DNA from: Pseudomonas sp. R-28-1W-6
Lineage (GTDB): Bacteria > Pseudomonadota > Gammaproteobacteria > Pseudomonadales > Pseudomonadaceae
NCBI RefSeq assembly: GCF_009799925.1
Contig: NZ_WELK01000005.1
Span: forward strand, 84,404-148,403
DNA length: 64,000 bases
Direction of reading: 5' to 3'
Within the stretch, counting starts at the first letter, position 1, and the number at the start of each line of letters is the position of its first letter. Positions 1 through 8,235 of the stretch are shown piece by piece. The notes below the pieces were generated by a model. That model saw nothing but the letters and a program-made list of their open reading frames with translations, did no database searches and was not told the origin of the DNA. A program made the translations under genes and the position numbers.

Positions 1-424
1 CCTGCTGGCGCTGCAGGGCCTTGACGAAGGTCAGGCGCAGCTTGGCGCTGGGCACGCCCAGGCGTACCAGGCTGAAGTACTTGGCGATGGCAAAGTCTTC
101 GCAATCACCACGGCCGCGGCTGAGGGTTTCCTGCGGCGTGGCCCAGTAGTCGGCCTCGCCCCAGACCTCGGCGTCTTCGCCATGCACGATGCTGCGGTTG
201 ATGAAGCGGTTAACCCTTTGCAGGCGCTCACGTTCGCTGCCGCTGGTCTGCATCAGCAGGCCTTGCCAGGCGTCCAGTCGACTCTGGCTGAGGGCCGACG
301 CCAGTGCCGAGCCGCTGCTGACGGTGCTTTCGTCGGCCGCGCTCAAGCCAGCGTTCAGGTAGAGCAGCAGGGCGCAGGCAGCACCCAGCGTGCGGCGCGC
401 GAGGAGTCGGGTGGTTGCAAGCAT
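1..424 (-). CDS. lapG: LapG-type periplasmic cysteine protease, 5' part only
   Basis: The gene runs off the left edge of the window, so only the first 141 residues are visible. Residues 1-30 look like a signal peptide (RR, hydrophobic ACALLLYLNAGLSAA). They are followed by the bacterial transglutaminase-like cysteine protease fold, including the conserved YWATPQETL and GRGDCEDFAIAKYFSL segments with the expected catalytic Cys at residue 108. The His and Asp of the triad would lie beyond the edge. In this family LapG cuts the N terminus of large surface adhesins such as LapA and is held inactive by the c-di-GMP receptor LapD when c-di-GMP is high. A lapD gene would be expected just outside the window. 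The start is the ATG at 424; the Shine-Dalgarno is weak. Family assignment is firm; the adhesin substrate is inferred. Confidence 0.88.
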   Translation of the reverse strand, partial: MLATTRLLARRTLGAACALLLYLNAGLSAADESTVSSGSALASALSQSRLDAWQGLLMQTSGSERERLQRVNRFINRSIVHGEDAEVWGEADYWATPQETLSRGRGDCEDFAIAKYFSLVRLGVPSAKLRLTFVKALQRQQ

Positions 425-580
425 GGAGGGGCGTTGGGCCAGGGTGCGGTTCGCCAGGACGGCAGCCGCTTCTCGTTATGGGCTTGATCCTAGGGGGCCA
501 GCCGCCCGGCAGCTAGGGCCGTGCTGTGATGGCCCGCACCCTTTGCACGCAAGGCAAGCCTCGGGGCCGACGAACGGTCG

Positions 581-1708
581 CTAGCGTGGCGGCAGGTGCA
601 TCAGCAGCGCCCAGGGTGCATTGCAGTTGCCGACGAAGATCGGCTGCAGCAGCTGTACCTGGCCATCGCGCTGGCGCTGGCACAGCGGCTTGCCGTCGCG
701 GATGGCCTGGCGCAGCTCGTTGTTCAGCTCGCCGGCCTGGCTGCCCAGGCGGCTGGCGTCGGGGTGGGTGACGTAGGTGGCCTGGTTCGACAGCAGGGCG
801 AAATGGCCGTGGCCGAACGGCTTGTGCTGGGCCAGGCGTTCCTGCAGCTGGGCCAGGGTGTAGTCGGCGCCGAGGATGCCGAGGAACTGGCTGCCGAGAA
901 ACATCGGGGTCATGAACGAGGTCATCAGCACCGTGCGCCCGCCAATCGGATAGTCGTAGGGCTCCATGAACACGTCGCGGGCCTTGCGCTTGGGCAGCTG
1001 GTACCAGTCGTCTGTCTCGTAGCCGACCAGGCACTCACGCTGCGGCAGGCCGCTGCCACGGTTCCAGTAGGCCAGGATGCGGCCGCTGGCGTCATGCCCG
1101 GGCTGGCCGGCGAAGGCGCTGTCACGACCATCCAGCACGTTGCTTTCGCAGGCGCAGGCGAAGGCCAGCAGGTCCGGGTTCTGTACCAGGTACTGCTGCA
1201 TCACCGCATCGATCTGTTCGCGCTGCGGGTCAAGTCCCTTGGTCTTCATGCCGACGATGAAACTCTTCAGGCCATACAGGGCGGTGGCCATCACGCTGAA
1301 CTGGCCCTGCAGCTGCAGGGCCTCATGGGCCAGCAGCACCTGGGCCTGTTCCAGCAGGCTGGCCTGCTCGGCCTGTTCCACATCGGCCAGGGCCTTCTGG
1401 CTTTCCTGGCGGATGGCGCCGACCACAGTGCCGATCTCGCTGGTGGCCTCGGCAGACTGGCTGGCCAGGCGCCGCACTTCGTCGGCGACCACGGCAAAGC
1501 CGCGACCCTGCTCGCCGGCGCGGGCGGCCTCGATGGCGGCGTTGAGCGCCACCAGGTTGGTGTGCTTGGCGATCTGGCGGATCACGTCCGCGACCTTGCC
1601 GATTTCGCCCCAGCGGGTATTCAGGCCGGCGATCAGCTGCTTGACCTGATCGATGGTGGTACGGGTGCTGTCTTCCTGGGCCAGGGCGTTACTGCGGGAA
1701 TCTGACAT
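581..1708 (-). CDS. Soluble methyl-accepting chemotaxis-like protein with C-terminal Cache-type sensor
   Basis: This is a 375-residue protein. An MCP signalling hairpin lies at about residues 35-100, with the family-defining tip [20 protein letters not shown] (51-70) followed by [12 protein letters not shown]. Residues about 165-370 resemble a Cache/PDC ligand-binding domain ([34 protein letters not shown]). The usual order is reversed: the signalling part is N-terminal, the sensor is C-terminal, and no transmembrane segment or HAMP domain is seen, so it should be cytoplasmic. The N-terminal arm before the tip is only about 45 residues, shorter than in classical chemoreceptors. I start it at ATG 1708 rather than at the upstream in-frame start at 1750. 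It lies directly upstream of lapG on the same strand, which may link it to attachment control; that link is inference. Confidence 0.85.
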   Translation of the reverse strand: MSDSRSNALAQEDSTRTTIDQVKQLIAGLNTRWGEIGKVADVIRQIAKHTNLVALNAAIEAARAGEQGRGFAVVADEVRRLASQSAEATSEIGTVVGAIRQESQKALADVEQAEQASLLEQAQVLLAHEALQLQGQFSVMATALYGLKSFIVGMKTKGLDPQREQIDAVMQQYLVQNPDLLAFACACESNVLDGRDSAFAGQPGHDASGRILAYWNRGSGLPQRECLVGYETDDWYQLPKRKARDVFMEPYDYPIGGRTVLMTSFMTPMFLGSQFLGILGADYTLAQLQERLAQHKPFGHGHFALLSNQATYVTHPDASRLGSQAGELNNELRQAIRDGKPLCQRQRDGQVQLLQPIFVGNCNAPWALLMHLPPR

Positions 1709-1789
1709 CTGACTTAGTCCGAGCGGGGTGGGGCAGGAGAGAGCGGCCAAGGTGGTCGCCGAGCCGGCAGTAAAGGCGTTGCCGGAGAG

Positions 1790-1816
1790 GCGGCACAGGT
1801 CTGACGCCTGTGCCGC
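1790..1816 (-). terminator. Hairpin downstream of the SnoaL-like gene
   Basis: A perfect 10-bp stem (1790-1799 pairs with 1807-1816, seven-base loop) begins 8 bp past the stop of the gene ending at 1824. No strong T run follows on the minus strand, so it may be a weak terminator or an RNA 3'-end stabiliser. Confidence 0.4.
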
Positions 1817-1823
1817 GCAGGTC

Positions 1824-2300
1824 TTACCAGCCGAGTTGCTTGTTGAAGCCCAGCGCGTCGTAGTAGTCGCCCTGGTAGGCGATCTTGCCGTCCTTGATGC
1901 GCACGAAGCTGACCCCTTCGAACTTCACCGGTTTGCCGGTAGCCGGGGTTTCTGCGCTCCAGGCGCCGGTGTTGGTGCCGCTGAATACCCACTGGAAGGC
2001 GATACCGTCGGCGCTGATGATCGGCGCGCCGGTCATTTCCCACTTGAGGTCGGGAATGGCAGTGACGAATACCTTGATCACGTTGTCGCGGGCGGCGGCG
2101 CGGCCTTTCTGCGCGGTGCCGACGGTGACGTCGTAATACTCGGCGTCTTCGGCGAGAAACTCGCCGGCCTTGTCGGCATCGTGGGCATTCCAGGCGGCCA
2201 TGTAGCCATCGACTATGGCCTTGGCGTCATCCGCCGCCTGGGCCAGGCCGGCGAGGGCGAACAGGGCGAAGAAGCTGATAGTGCGCAGTGCGTTTTTCAT
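1824..2300 (-). CDS. Secreted SnoaL/NTF2-like domain protein
   Basis: 158 residues. Residues 1-22 form a clear signal peptide ending AQA-AD, so the mature protein is probably periplasmic. The rest has the pattern of a SnoaL-like polyketide-cyclase or ester-cyclase fold: an N-terminal helix ([30 protein letters not shown]) followed by strands ending with [28 protein letters not shown]. Members of this superfamily bind small hydrophobic ligands; some are isomerases or cyclases, many have no known activity. It stands alone on the minus strand between a hairpin at 1790 and a GTAGGG-type repeat at 2330. The substrate cannot be predicted from sequence. Confidence 0.75.
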   Translation of the reverse strand: MKNALRTISFFALFALAGLAQAADDAKAIVDGYMAAWNAHDADKAGEFLAEDAEYYDVTVGTAQKGRAAARDNVIKVFVTAIPDLKWEMTGAPIISADGIAFQWVFSGTNTGAWSAETPATGKPVKFEGVSFVRIKDGKIAYQGDYYDALGFNKQLGW

Positions 2301-2329
2301 TGTTATTGCTCCAGCTCGTTGTGGGGATT

Positions 2330-2404
2330 CGTAGGGTGGATGTCGCTTTGTACATCCACCATGAGCGCGCTGTGGTGGATCGATGAAGCGCGATCCACCC
2401 TACG
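2330..2404. repeat. GTAGGG-bounded inverted repeat, 'GGATCGATGAAGC' type
   Basis: The element begins CGTAGGGTGGATG and ends GCGATCCACCCTACG, with internal CATCCACC and GGTGGAT arms. It can fold as two adjacent hairpins, as REP doublets do. Near-copies lie at 3878-3972, 6881-6955 and, interrupted, at 53693-53909. It fills the gap between the SnoaL-like gene and the aldehyde dehydrogenase gene. Confidence 0.7.
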
Positions 2405-2414
2405 CAGGCCTTCG

Positions 2415-3839
2415 TCAGTGCTTGAACATCACGTGGCGGATGGCGGTGTAATCCTCGAGGCCATACATCGACATGTCCTTGCCGTAGCCGGACAGCTTCA
2501 TGCCGCCGTGGGGCATCTCGCTGACCAGCATGAAGTGGGTGTTGACCCAGGTGCAGCCGTACTGCAGGCGCGCGGCCATGCGATGGGCGCGGCCGACGTC
2601 GCGGGTCCACACCGAGGAGGCCAGGCCGTAGTCGGAGGCGTTGGCCCAGGCCAGGGCCTGCGCTTCGTCGTCGAACGGGGTGACCGAGACCACCGGGCCG
2701 AACACCTCGCGGCAGACGATTTCATCGGTCTGCCGGGCGCCGGCCAGTACCGTCGGCAGGAAGAAGAAGCCGTTGCCGGCCGGGGCCTTGCCGCCGGTGA
2801 CCACTTCGATGTGCGACTGCGCGCTGGCGCGTTCGACGAAGCCGGCCACGCGCTGGCGATGCGCATCGGTGATCAGCGGGCCCAGCTCGGTGCCGGCGTC
2901 GTCCTGCAGGCCGTGCTTGATCGAACCGACCGCGGCGCCGAGGGCGGCGACGAACTTCTCGTAGACGCCCTTCTGCGCGTAGATGCGGCAGGCGGCGGTG
3001 CAGTCCTGGCCGGCGTTGTAGAAGCCGAAGGTGCGGATGCCTTCCACGGCGGCGTCGATGTCGGCGTCGTTGAAGATGATCACCGGGGCCTTGCCGCCCA
3101 GCTCCATATGCATGCGTTTCACGCTGGCCGCCGTGCTGGCGATGATGTTGGCGCCGGTGGGAATGGAGCCGGTTAGCGACACCATGCGTACCTTGGGGTG
3201 GGTGACCAGCGGCTCGCCGACGCTGGCGCCGCGGCCGAAGACGATGTTGACCACGCCGGCCGGGAAGATCCCGGCAATCAGCTGGCCCAGGCGCAGGGCG
3301 GTCAGCGGGGTCTGCTCGGACGGCTTGAGCACCACGCAGTTGCCGGCGGCCAGGGCCGGGGCCAGCTTCCAGGCGGCCATCATCAGCGGATAGTTCCACG
3401 GTGCGATGGAGGCGACCACGCCGATCGGGTCGCGGCGGATCATCGAGGTATGGCCGGGCAGGTACTCGCCGGCGGCGGAACCCTGCAGGCAGCGCGCGGC
3501 GCCGGCGAAGAAGCGGAATACGTCGGCGATCGCCGGCAGCTCGTCGTTACGGGCGGCGGCGTAGGGCTTGCCGCAGTTCTGCGACTCCAGGCGGGCCAGT
3601 TCGTCGGCGTTGGCGTCGATGGCGTCGGCCAGGGCCAGCAGCAGGGCGGAGCGCTGGCCTGGGGTGGTCTGCGACCAGCCGTCGAAGGCGGCGTCGGCGG
3701 CGCGCACGGCGGCGTCGATCTGCTCCGGGGTGGCTTCGGGAATCTGGATCAGGGGGCTGCCCAGGGAGGGGTTGAGCACCGGCTGCGCGGCACCGAGGCC
3801 GTCGACCAGTTCGCCGTTGATCAGCAGTTTGGTTTGCAT
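2415..3839 (-). CDS. patD: Gamma-aminobutyraldehyde dehydrogenase (PatD/YdcW-like), copy 1
   Basis: 474 residues, the usual length for NAD-dependent aldehyde dehydrogenases. Visible active-site elements are APWNYP with Asn149, LKPSE with Lys172, MELGG with general base Glu246, and QDCTAACR with nucleophile Cys280. The sequence closely follows what I recall of E. coli PatD ([33 protein letters not shown]). It should oxidise 4-aminobutanal to 4-aminobutyrate, the second step of putrescine transamination. The ATG at 3839 has an upstream GAGG; the in-frame start at 3929 would add 30 residues that do not fit the family. It is the last gene of the ydcSTUV-like transport cluster. The exact aldehyde preference is inferred. 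Confidence 0.9.
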   Translation of the reverse strand: MQTKLLINGELVDGLGAAQPVLNPSLGSPLIQIPEATPEQIDAAVRAADAAFDGWSQTTPGQRSALLLALADAIDANADELARLESQNCGKPYAAARNDELPAIADVFRFFAGAARCLQGSAAGEYLPGHTSMIRRDPIGVVASIAPWNYPLMMAAWKLAPALAAGNCVVLKPSEQTPLTALRLGQLIAGIFPAGVVNIVFGRGASVGEPLVTHPKVRMVSLTGSIPTGANIIASTAASVKRMHMELGGKAPVIIFNDADIDAAVEGIRTFGFYNAGQDCTAACRIYAQKGVYEKFVAALGAAVGSIKHGLQDDAGTELGPLITDAHRQRVAGFVERASAQSHIEVVTGGKAPAGNGFFFLPTVLAGARQTDEIVCREVFGPVVSVTPFDDEAQALAWANASDYGLASSVWTRDVGRAHRMAARLQYGCTWVNTHFMLVSEMPHGGMKLSGYGKDMSMYGLEDYTAIRHVMFKH

Positions 3840-3877
3840 CGCATAAACCTCGCTATGGGGGCTGCATGAATATTCCC

Positions 3878-3972
3878 GTAGGGTGGATCGGGGCGCGTAG
3901 CTGGCGCTTTTTCCATCCACCCTGGGCATCTCTACGGGCTGTGGTGGATCGATGAGGCGCGATCCACCCTAC
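3878..3972. repeat. GTAGGG-bounded inverted repeat between patD copy 1 and the permease gene
   Basis: It starts CGTAGGGTGGATC and ends GCGATCCACCCTAC. Its right half (GGTGGATCGATGAGGCGCGA) matches the copy at 2330-2404 almost base for base. The left half differs and carries an extra CATCCACCCTGGG arm. It occupies most of the 149-bp gap upstream of copy 1 of the dehydrogenase gene. Confidence 0.7.
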
Positions 3973-3988
3973 TTTTTGCTCTGTGTCT

Positions 3989-4795
3989 CTACTTGCCGCT
4001 GCCGGCCACGCCTTCGCCGCCCTTGGTCAGGTAGTAGGCGCCGAGGATCGGCAGCATGGTCACGATCATCACCAGCATCGCCACCACGTTGGTCACCGGC
4101 ACATCGCGCGGGCGCGACAGTTGGTTGAGCAGCCACAGCGGCAGGGTGCGTTCGTGGCCGGCGGTGAAGGTGGTGACGATGATCTCGTCGAACGACAGGG
4201 CGAAGGCCAGCATGCCGCCGGCCAGCAGGGCCGAGCCGAGGTTGGGCAGGACGATGTAGCGGAAGGTCTGCCAGCCGTCGGCACCCAGGTCCATGCTCGC
4301 CTCGATCAGGCTGTGGCTGGTGCGGCGAAAGCGGGCGATGACGTTGTTGTAGACGATCACCACGCAGAAGGTGGCATGGCCGATGACGATGGTCAGGAAA
4401 CCCGGCTCGATGCCGAAGCTCTTGAACGCCGCCAGCAGCGCCAGGCCGGTGATGATGCCGGGCAGGGCGATCGGCAGGATCAGCAGCATGGAGATGCTCT
4501 CCTTGCCGAAGAAGTCGCGGCGGTACAGCGCGGCGGCGGCCAGGGTGCCGAGGATCATCGCCACCAGCGTGGCCAGGGCGGCGATCTGCGCCGACAGCTC
4601 GATCGCCTCCAGCACGTCCGGGCGCGCCAGGGCCACGCTGAACCAGTTCAGGGTGAAGCCCTGGGGCGGAAAGCTGAAGCCCGCGCTCTCGGTGTTGAAG
4701 GCGTACATGAAGATGATCAGGATCGGGAAGTGCAGAAACACCAACCCGCCCCAGGCGGCCAGTTTCAGGCCGAGGGAAGCTTTCTCAGAGTGCAT
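3989..4795 (-). CDS. ydcV: Putrescine-type ABC transporter permease (YdcV-like)
   Basis: 268 residues with about six hydrophobic segments. The binding-protein-dependent permease loop is [22 protein letters not shown], the EAA motif that contacts the ATPase. It aligns nearly end to end with my recollection of E. coli YdcV, including HSEKA at the N terminus, [15 protein letters not shown], and [13 protein letters not shown] near the C terminus. It is an inner-membrane subunit of a type I importer related to PotI. Its start overlaps the 3' end of the upstream permease gene by 11 bp, so the two are translationally coupled. Polyamine substrate is inferred from family and from the adjoining gamma-aminobutyraldehyde dehydrogenases. 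Confidence 0.9.
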   Translation of the reverse strand: MHSEKASLGLKLAAWGGLVFLHFPILIIFMYAFNTESAGFSFPPQGFTLNWFSVALARPDVLEAIELSAQIAALATLVAMILGTLAAAALYRRDFFGKESISMLLILPIALPGIITGLALLAAFKSFGIEPGFLTIVIGHATFCVVIVYNNVIARFRRTSHSLIEASMDLGADGWQTFRYIVLPNLGSALLAGGMLAFALSFDEIIVTTFTAGHERTLPLWLLNQLSRPRDVPVTNVVAMLVMIVTMLPILGAYYLTKGGEGVAGSGK

Positions 4796-5732
4796 CGAAG
4801 GCCCCCAGGCGTTTGACGATGGACAGGTAGATGGCGATCAGCACGATCGGCACCAGGGTGAAGGCGGCGGCCATCGGCATGTTGCCGATCGAGCCCTGCT
4901 GCGAATACACCATGTTGCCGATGAAGAAGCCGGGCGGCCCCACCAGCTGCGGCACGATGAAGTCGCCCAGGGTCAGGCTGAAGGTGAAGATCGAGCCGGC
5001 GGCGATGCCGGGGATCGACAGCGGCAGGATCACCTGCATGAAGGTCTGCCGGGGCTTGGCGCCGAGGTCGGCGGAAGCCTGCAGCAAGGAGGGCGGCAGG
5101 CGCTCCAGCGACGCCTGGATCGGCAGGATCATGAACGGCAGCCAGATGTAGACGAACACCAGGAAGCGTCCCAGGTGCGAGGTCGACAGGGTATTGCCGC
5201 CCACTCCCGGCACGCCCAGGATGAACTCCAGCAGCGGTTGCAGGTGCAGTTGCTGGATGAACCACATGGCCACCCCGCCCTTGGCCAGCAGCAGGGTCCA
5301 GGCATAGGCCTTGACGATGTAGCTGGCCCACATCGGCAGCATCACCGCGATGTAGAAGAACGCCTTGGTCTTGCCCGTGGTGTAGCGCGCCATGTAGTAG
5401 GCGATGGGGAAGGCCACCAGGGCGCTGGCGATCGACACCGCCACCGCCATGCCGACGGTGCGCAGGATGATGTCGAAGTTGGCGGCCTGGAACAGCGCCA
5501 GGAAGTTGGCCAGCGTGAGGGTCGGGGTGACCGTCATGCTGAAGTCGTCGAAGGTGTAGAAACCTTGCCACAGCAGGGTCAGCAGCGAACCCAGGTACAC
5601 CGCGCCGAACCACAGCAGCGGCGGAATCAGCAGCAGCGACAGGTACAGCGTCGGCTTGCGGTAGAGCAGGTCGGACAGCCGGCGCATCGGGCCGCCGCCG
5701 GTGCTGTCGAGGGCGAGAGTCTGGCTGCTCAT
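4785..5732 (-). CDS. ydcU: Putrescine-type ABC transporter permease (YdcU-like)
   Basis: 315 residues and the partner permease of the downstream gene. It has an N-terminal transmembrane segment, then the conserved [20 protein letters not shown] stretch, and the coupling loop [20 protein letters not shown]. It closely matches the E. coli YdcU sequence as I remember it, including the C-terminal KRLGAFDAL. The start at ATG 5732 follows a GAGGA box and lies one base after the stop of the ATPase gene (TGACATG), so I reject the longer in-frame start at 5768. It should form the heterodimeric membrane channel with the YdcV-like subunit. Confidence 0.9.
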   Translation of the reverse strand: MSSQTLALDSTGGGPMRRLSDLLYRKPTLYLSLLLIPPLLWFGAVYLGSLLTLLWQGFYTFDDFSMTVTPTLTLANFLALFQAANFDIILRTVGMAVAVSIASALVAFPIAYYMARYTTGKTKAFFYIAVMLPMWASYIVKAYAWTLLLAKGGVAMWFIQQLHLQPLLEFILGVPGVGGNTLSTSHLGRFLVFVYIWLPFMILPIQASLERLPPSLLQASADLGAKPRQTFMQVILPLSIPGIAAGSIFTFSLTLGDFIVPQLVGPPGFFIGNMVYSQQGSIGNMPMAAAFTLVPIVLIAIYLSIVKRLGAFDAL

Positions 5733-5733
5733 G

Positions 5734-6762
5734 TCACACGTCCTCGCGCAGGCCGACCATGGCGCCACGGGCCCAGCGCGCGCTGACCCGCTGGCCCGGC
5801 TGCACCGGCGCCTCGCCCAGTTGCCATTGATTGTTGGCCTGGCTGACGGAGAAGTTCTGGCCGTTCTCCAGCTGGATCTCGAAGCGGGTGGCGGCGCCCT
5901 GGTACTGGATGTCGTGGAGCAGGCCGCTGACTTCCACCTCGTCGCTGCCCAGCGCCTCGCCGTTGCTCAGGCGGGTGTGTTCCGGGCGGATCGACACCGG
6001 CAGCGGCGAGCCGTTGATGCGTGCGGCCAGCTCGCCCTTGAGCACGTTGGAAGTGCCGACGAACTCGGCGACGAACGGGGTGGCCGGCTTCATGTACAGG
6101 TTGCGCGGGGTGTCGACCTGCTCGATGCGGCCCTTGTTGAACACCGCCACGCGGTCCGACATGGACAGCGCTTCGCTCTGGTCGTGGGTGACGAAGATGA
6201 AGGTGATGCCGAGTTGGCGCTGCAGCTTCTTCAGCTCGCTCTGCATCTGCTCGCGCAGCTTGAGGTCCAGCGCCCCCAGCGGCTCGTCGAGCAGCAGCAC
6301 CCGCGGGCGGTTGACCAGGGCGCGGGCCAGGGCCACGCGCTGGCGCTGGCCGCCGGACAGCTGCGCCGGTTTGCGCGCGCCGTAGCTGCCGAGGGCGACC
6401 ATGCCCAGGGCGTCCTCGGCGCGGGCCAGGCGTTCGGACTTGCCGACGCCCTTGACCTTGAGGCCGTAGGCGACGTTTTCCAGCACGTTCATGTGCGGGA
6501 ACAGGGCGTAATCCTGGAACACCGTGTTGACGTCGCGCCGGTAGGGCGGCAGGCCCGCGGCCTCCACCCCATGAATACGAATGGAGCCAGCACTGGGCTG
6601 CTCGAAGCCGGCGATCAGGCGCAGGCAGGTGGTCTTGCCCGAGCCGGAAGGACCGAGCATGGAGAAGAACTCGCCATCCTGGATGTCGATGGACACCCGG
6701 TCGACGGCTTTGACGTCGCCGAACGCGCGGGACACATCGGTAAATTGCACTGCAAGGGTCAT
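5734..6762 (-). CDS. ydcT: Putrescine-type ABC transporter ATP-binding protein (YdcT/PotA-like)
   Basis: 342 residues. Walker A GPSGSGKT is at 38-45, the ABC signature LSGGQ at 135-139, Walker B LLLDE at 156-160, and an H-loop VTHDQSEA follows. The C-terminal third is a TOBE-type regulatory domain (SIRPEHTRL). This arrangement is typical of spermidine/putrescine and iron importer ATPases. It hydrolyses ATP on the cytoplasmic face to drive the two permeases. ATG 6762 is preceded by GGAG nine bases upstream; the 11 extra N-terminal residues of the longer frame look non-coding. It is followed after one base by the permease gene. Regulation is not visible, but the 216-bp upstream gap holds two hairpins. 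Confidence 0.92.
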   Translation of the reverse strand: MTLAVQFTDVSRAFGDVKAVDRVSIDIQDGEFFSMLGPSGSGKTTCLRLIAGFEQPSAGSIRIHGVEAAGLPPYRRDVNTVFQDYALFPHMNVLENVAYGLKVKGVGKSERLARAEDALGMVALGSYGARKPAQLSGGQRQRVALARALVNRPRVLLLDEPLGALDLKLREQMQSELKKLQRQLGITFIFVTHDQSEALSMSDRVAVFNKGRIEQVDTPRNLYMKPATPFVAEFVGTSNVLKGELAARINGSPLPVSIRPEHTRLSNGEALGSDEVEVSGLLHDIQYQGAATRFEIQLENGQNFSVSQANNQWQLGEAPVQPGQRVSARWARGAMVGLREDV

Positions 6763-6782
6763 TTCAAGAACTCCAGGATAAA

Positions 6783-6852
6783 AGCCATCCACCACCGTCT
6801 CGCCCGGGTTGGGTTTGCCGACACAAGACGGGAGAGTCGGTGGTGGATGTAT
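6783..6852. repeat. Inverted repeat upstream of the ydcT-like gene
   Basis: CCATCCACCACCG at 6785-6797 is mirrored by CGGTGGTGGATG at 6838-6849, enclosing a 40-base loop. It lies 20 bp upstream of the ATPase start. The arms share the ATCCACC word with the GTAGGG repeats, so this may be a decayed copy; on the transcript it could form a hairpin between ydcS and ydcT. Confidence 0.45.
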
Positions 6853-6880
6853 AACGGTGAACAGCTACGGCGTGCCTCGG

Positions 6881-6955
6881 CGTAGGGTGGATGGCGCTTT
6901 ATTCATCCACCGGCGGTGCCGGTTGGTGGACGAAAAAGACGTCGTCCACCCTACG
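6881..6955. repeat. GTAGGG-bounded inverted repeat between ydcS- and ydcT-like genes
   Basis: It begins CGTAGGGTGGATGGCG and ends GTCGTCCACCCTACG, with inner CATCCACC and GGTGGACG arms. It lies inside the presumed transport operon, just after the binding-protein gene. A hairpin in this position often protects the upstream message and lowers expression of distal genes, which would suit a binding protein made in excess; that is inference. Confidence 0.65.
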
Positions 6956-6978
6956 AGTCTGCCGAGCCGAGGTGTTCC

Positions 6979-8154
6979 TTAGCGGCCGCCCATGATGGCG
7001 ATGTAGTCCTGGGTCCAGCGGCTGTAGGGCACGTACTTGCCGCCCTCGGCCTGCGGGGTTTTCCAGAAGGCGATCTTGTCGAAGTTGTCGAAGCCGTTGG
7101 TCTTGCAGCCTTCGGCGCCGAGCAGGGCGTTGTCCTTGCAAGCCGCCGGCACCGCCGGCACCGAGCCGAACCAGGACGCCAGGTCACCCTGCACCTTGGG
7201 TTGCAGCGACCAGTCCATCCACTTGTAGGCGCACACCGGGTGCTTGGCTTCGGCGTGCAGCATGGTGGTATCGGCCCAGCCGGTGGCTCCTTCGGCCGGC
7301 ACGGTGGAGGCGATCGGCTGTTTCTCCAGCTGCAGCGCGTTGACCTGGTACGGCCAGGCGCCGGAGGCGACCACGCCTTCGTTCTTGAAGTCGTTCATCT
7401 GCACGGTGACGTCGTGCCAGTAGCGGTGGATCAGCGGCTGCTGGGCGCGCAGCACCTTGAGCACGGCGGCGTACTGGGTTTCGTCGAGCAGGTAGGGGTC
7501 GGTGATGCCCAGCTCCGGCTGGGTCGCCTTCAGGTACAGGGCGGCGTCGGCGATGTAGATCGGGCCGTCGTAGGCCTGCACGCGGCCCTTGTTGCTCTTG
7601 CCGTCGGCCAGGATCTGCTCCTCGAACACCACTTTCCAGCTGGTCGGCGCTTCCTTGAACAGCTTGGTGCTGTACATCAGCACGTTCGGGCCCCACTGGT
7701 AGGGGGTGCCGTAGTGCTTGCCGTCGACCATATGCCAGGGCGAGTTCTGCAGGCGGCTGTCGACGTTCTTCCAGCTGGGGATCAGGTCGATGTTGACCGG
7801 CTGCACGCGCTTGCCGGCGATCAGGCGCAAGGAGGCGTCGCCGGAGGCGGTGACCAGGTCGTAGCCGCCCTTGGCCATCAGGCTGACCATCTCGTCGGAG
7901 GTGGCGGCGGTCTTGACGTTGACCTTGCAGCCACTGTCCTTCTCGAACTGGGTCACCCAGTCGTAGTTCTTGTCGGTCTCGCCGCGCTCGACGTAGCCGG
8001 GCCAGGCGATGATATCGAGCTGGCCTTCGGCCTTGCCCAGGGTCTTCAGCGGTTCGGCGGCCTGGGCTGCGCCTGCGGCGAGCAGAGCGGTGGCCAGTGC
8101 GCTGAACGCAGTCATTTTGGGGGCGCTGAGCGCTGTGGTTTTGTGCGCGGACAT
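6979..8154 (-). CDS. ydcS: Periplasmic putrescine-type solute-binding protein (YdcS-like)
   Basis: 391 residues with a signal peptide of about 33 residues ending GAAQAAEP. The body matches the PotD/YdcS family of extracellular solute-binding proteins: LDIIAWPGYVERGETD, TAATSDEMVSLMAKGGYDLVTASGD, GTPYQWGPNVLMY, and a C-terminal NFDKIAFWKTP. It should capture a polyamine in the periplasm and deliver it to the two permeases. ATG 8154 has a good GAGGG box. It is the first gene of the transport cluster and is separated from the ATPase gene by 216 bp of repeats. E. coli YdcS is also reported to have polyhydroxybutyrate synthase activity; nothing here shows that for this protein. Confidence 0.9.
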   Translation of the reverse strand: MSAHKTTALSAPKMTAFSALATALLAAGAAQAAEPLKTLGKAEGQLDIIAWPGYVERGETDKNYDWVTQFEKDSGCKVNVKTAATSDEMVSLMAKGGYDLVTASGDASLRLIAGKRVQPVNIDLIPSWKNVDSRLQNSPWHMVDGKHYGTPYQWGPNVLMYSTKLFKEAPTSWKVVFEEQILADGKSNKGRVQAYDGPIYIADAALYLKATQPELGITDPYLLDETQYAAVLKVLRAQQPLIHRYWHDVTVQMNDFKNEGVVASGAWPYQVNALQLEKQPIASTVPAEGATGWADTTMLHAEAKHPVCAYKWMDWSLQPKVQGDLASWFGSVPAVPAACKDNALLGAEGCKTNGFDNFDKIAFWKTPQAEGGKYVPYSRWTQDYIAIMGGR

Positions 8155-8235
8155 CGGAATTCCCTCTTGTTGTGAGCTGTTATCGGGGCAGTGGAATGTC
8201 GTTCGGCGATACGGCTGCCGAGCCGGCGGTGTTAC

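Noticed and set aside
2330..6955. Repeated GTAGGG hairpins considered as a CRISPR array
   Set aside because: The copies are dispersed, lie between different genes, have no regular spacers and there are no cas genes.
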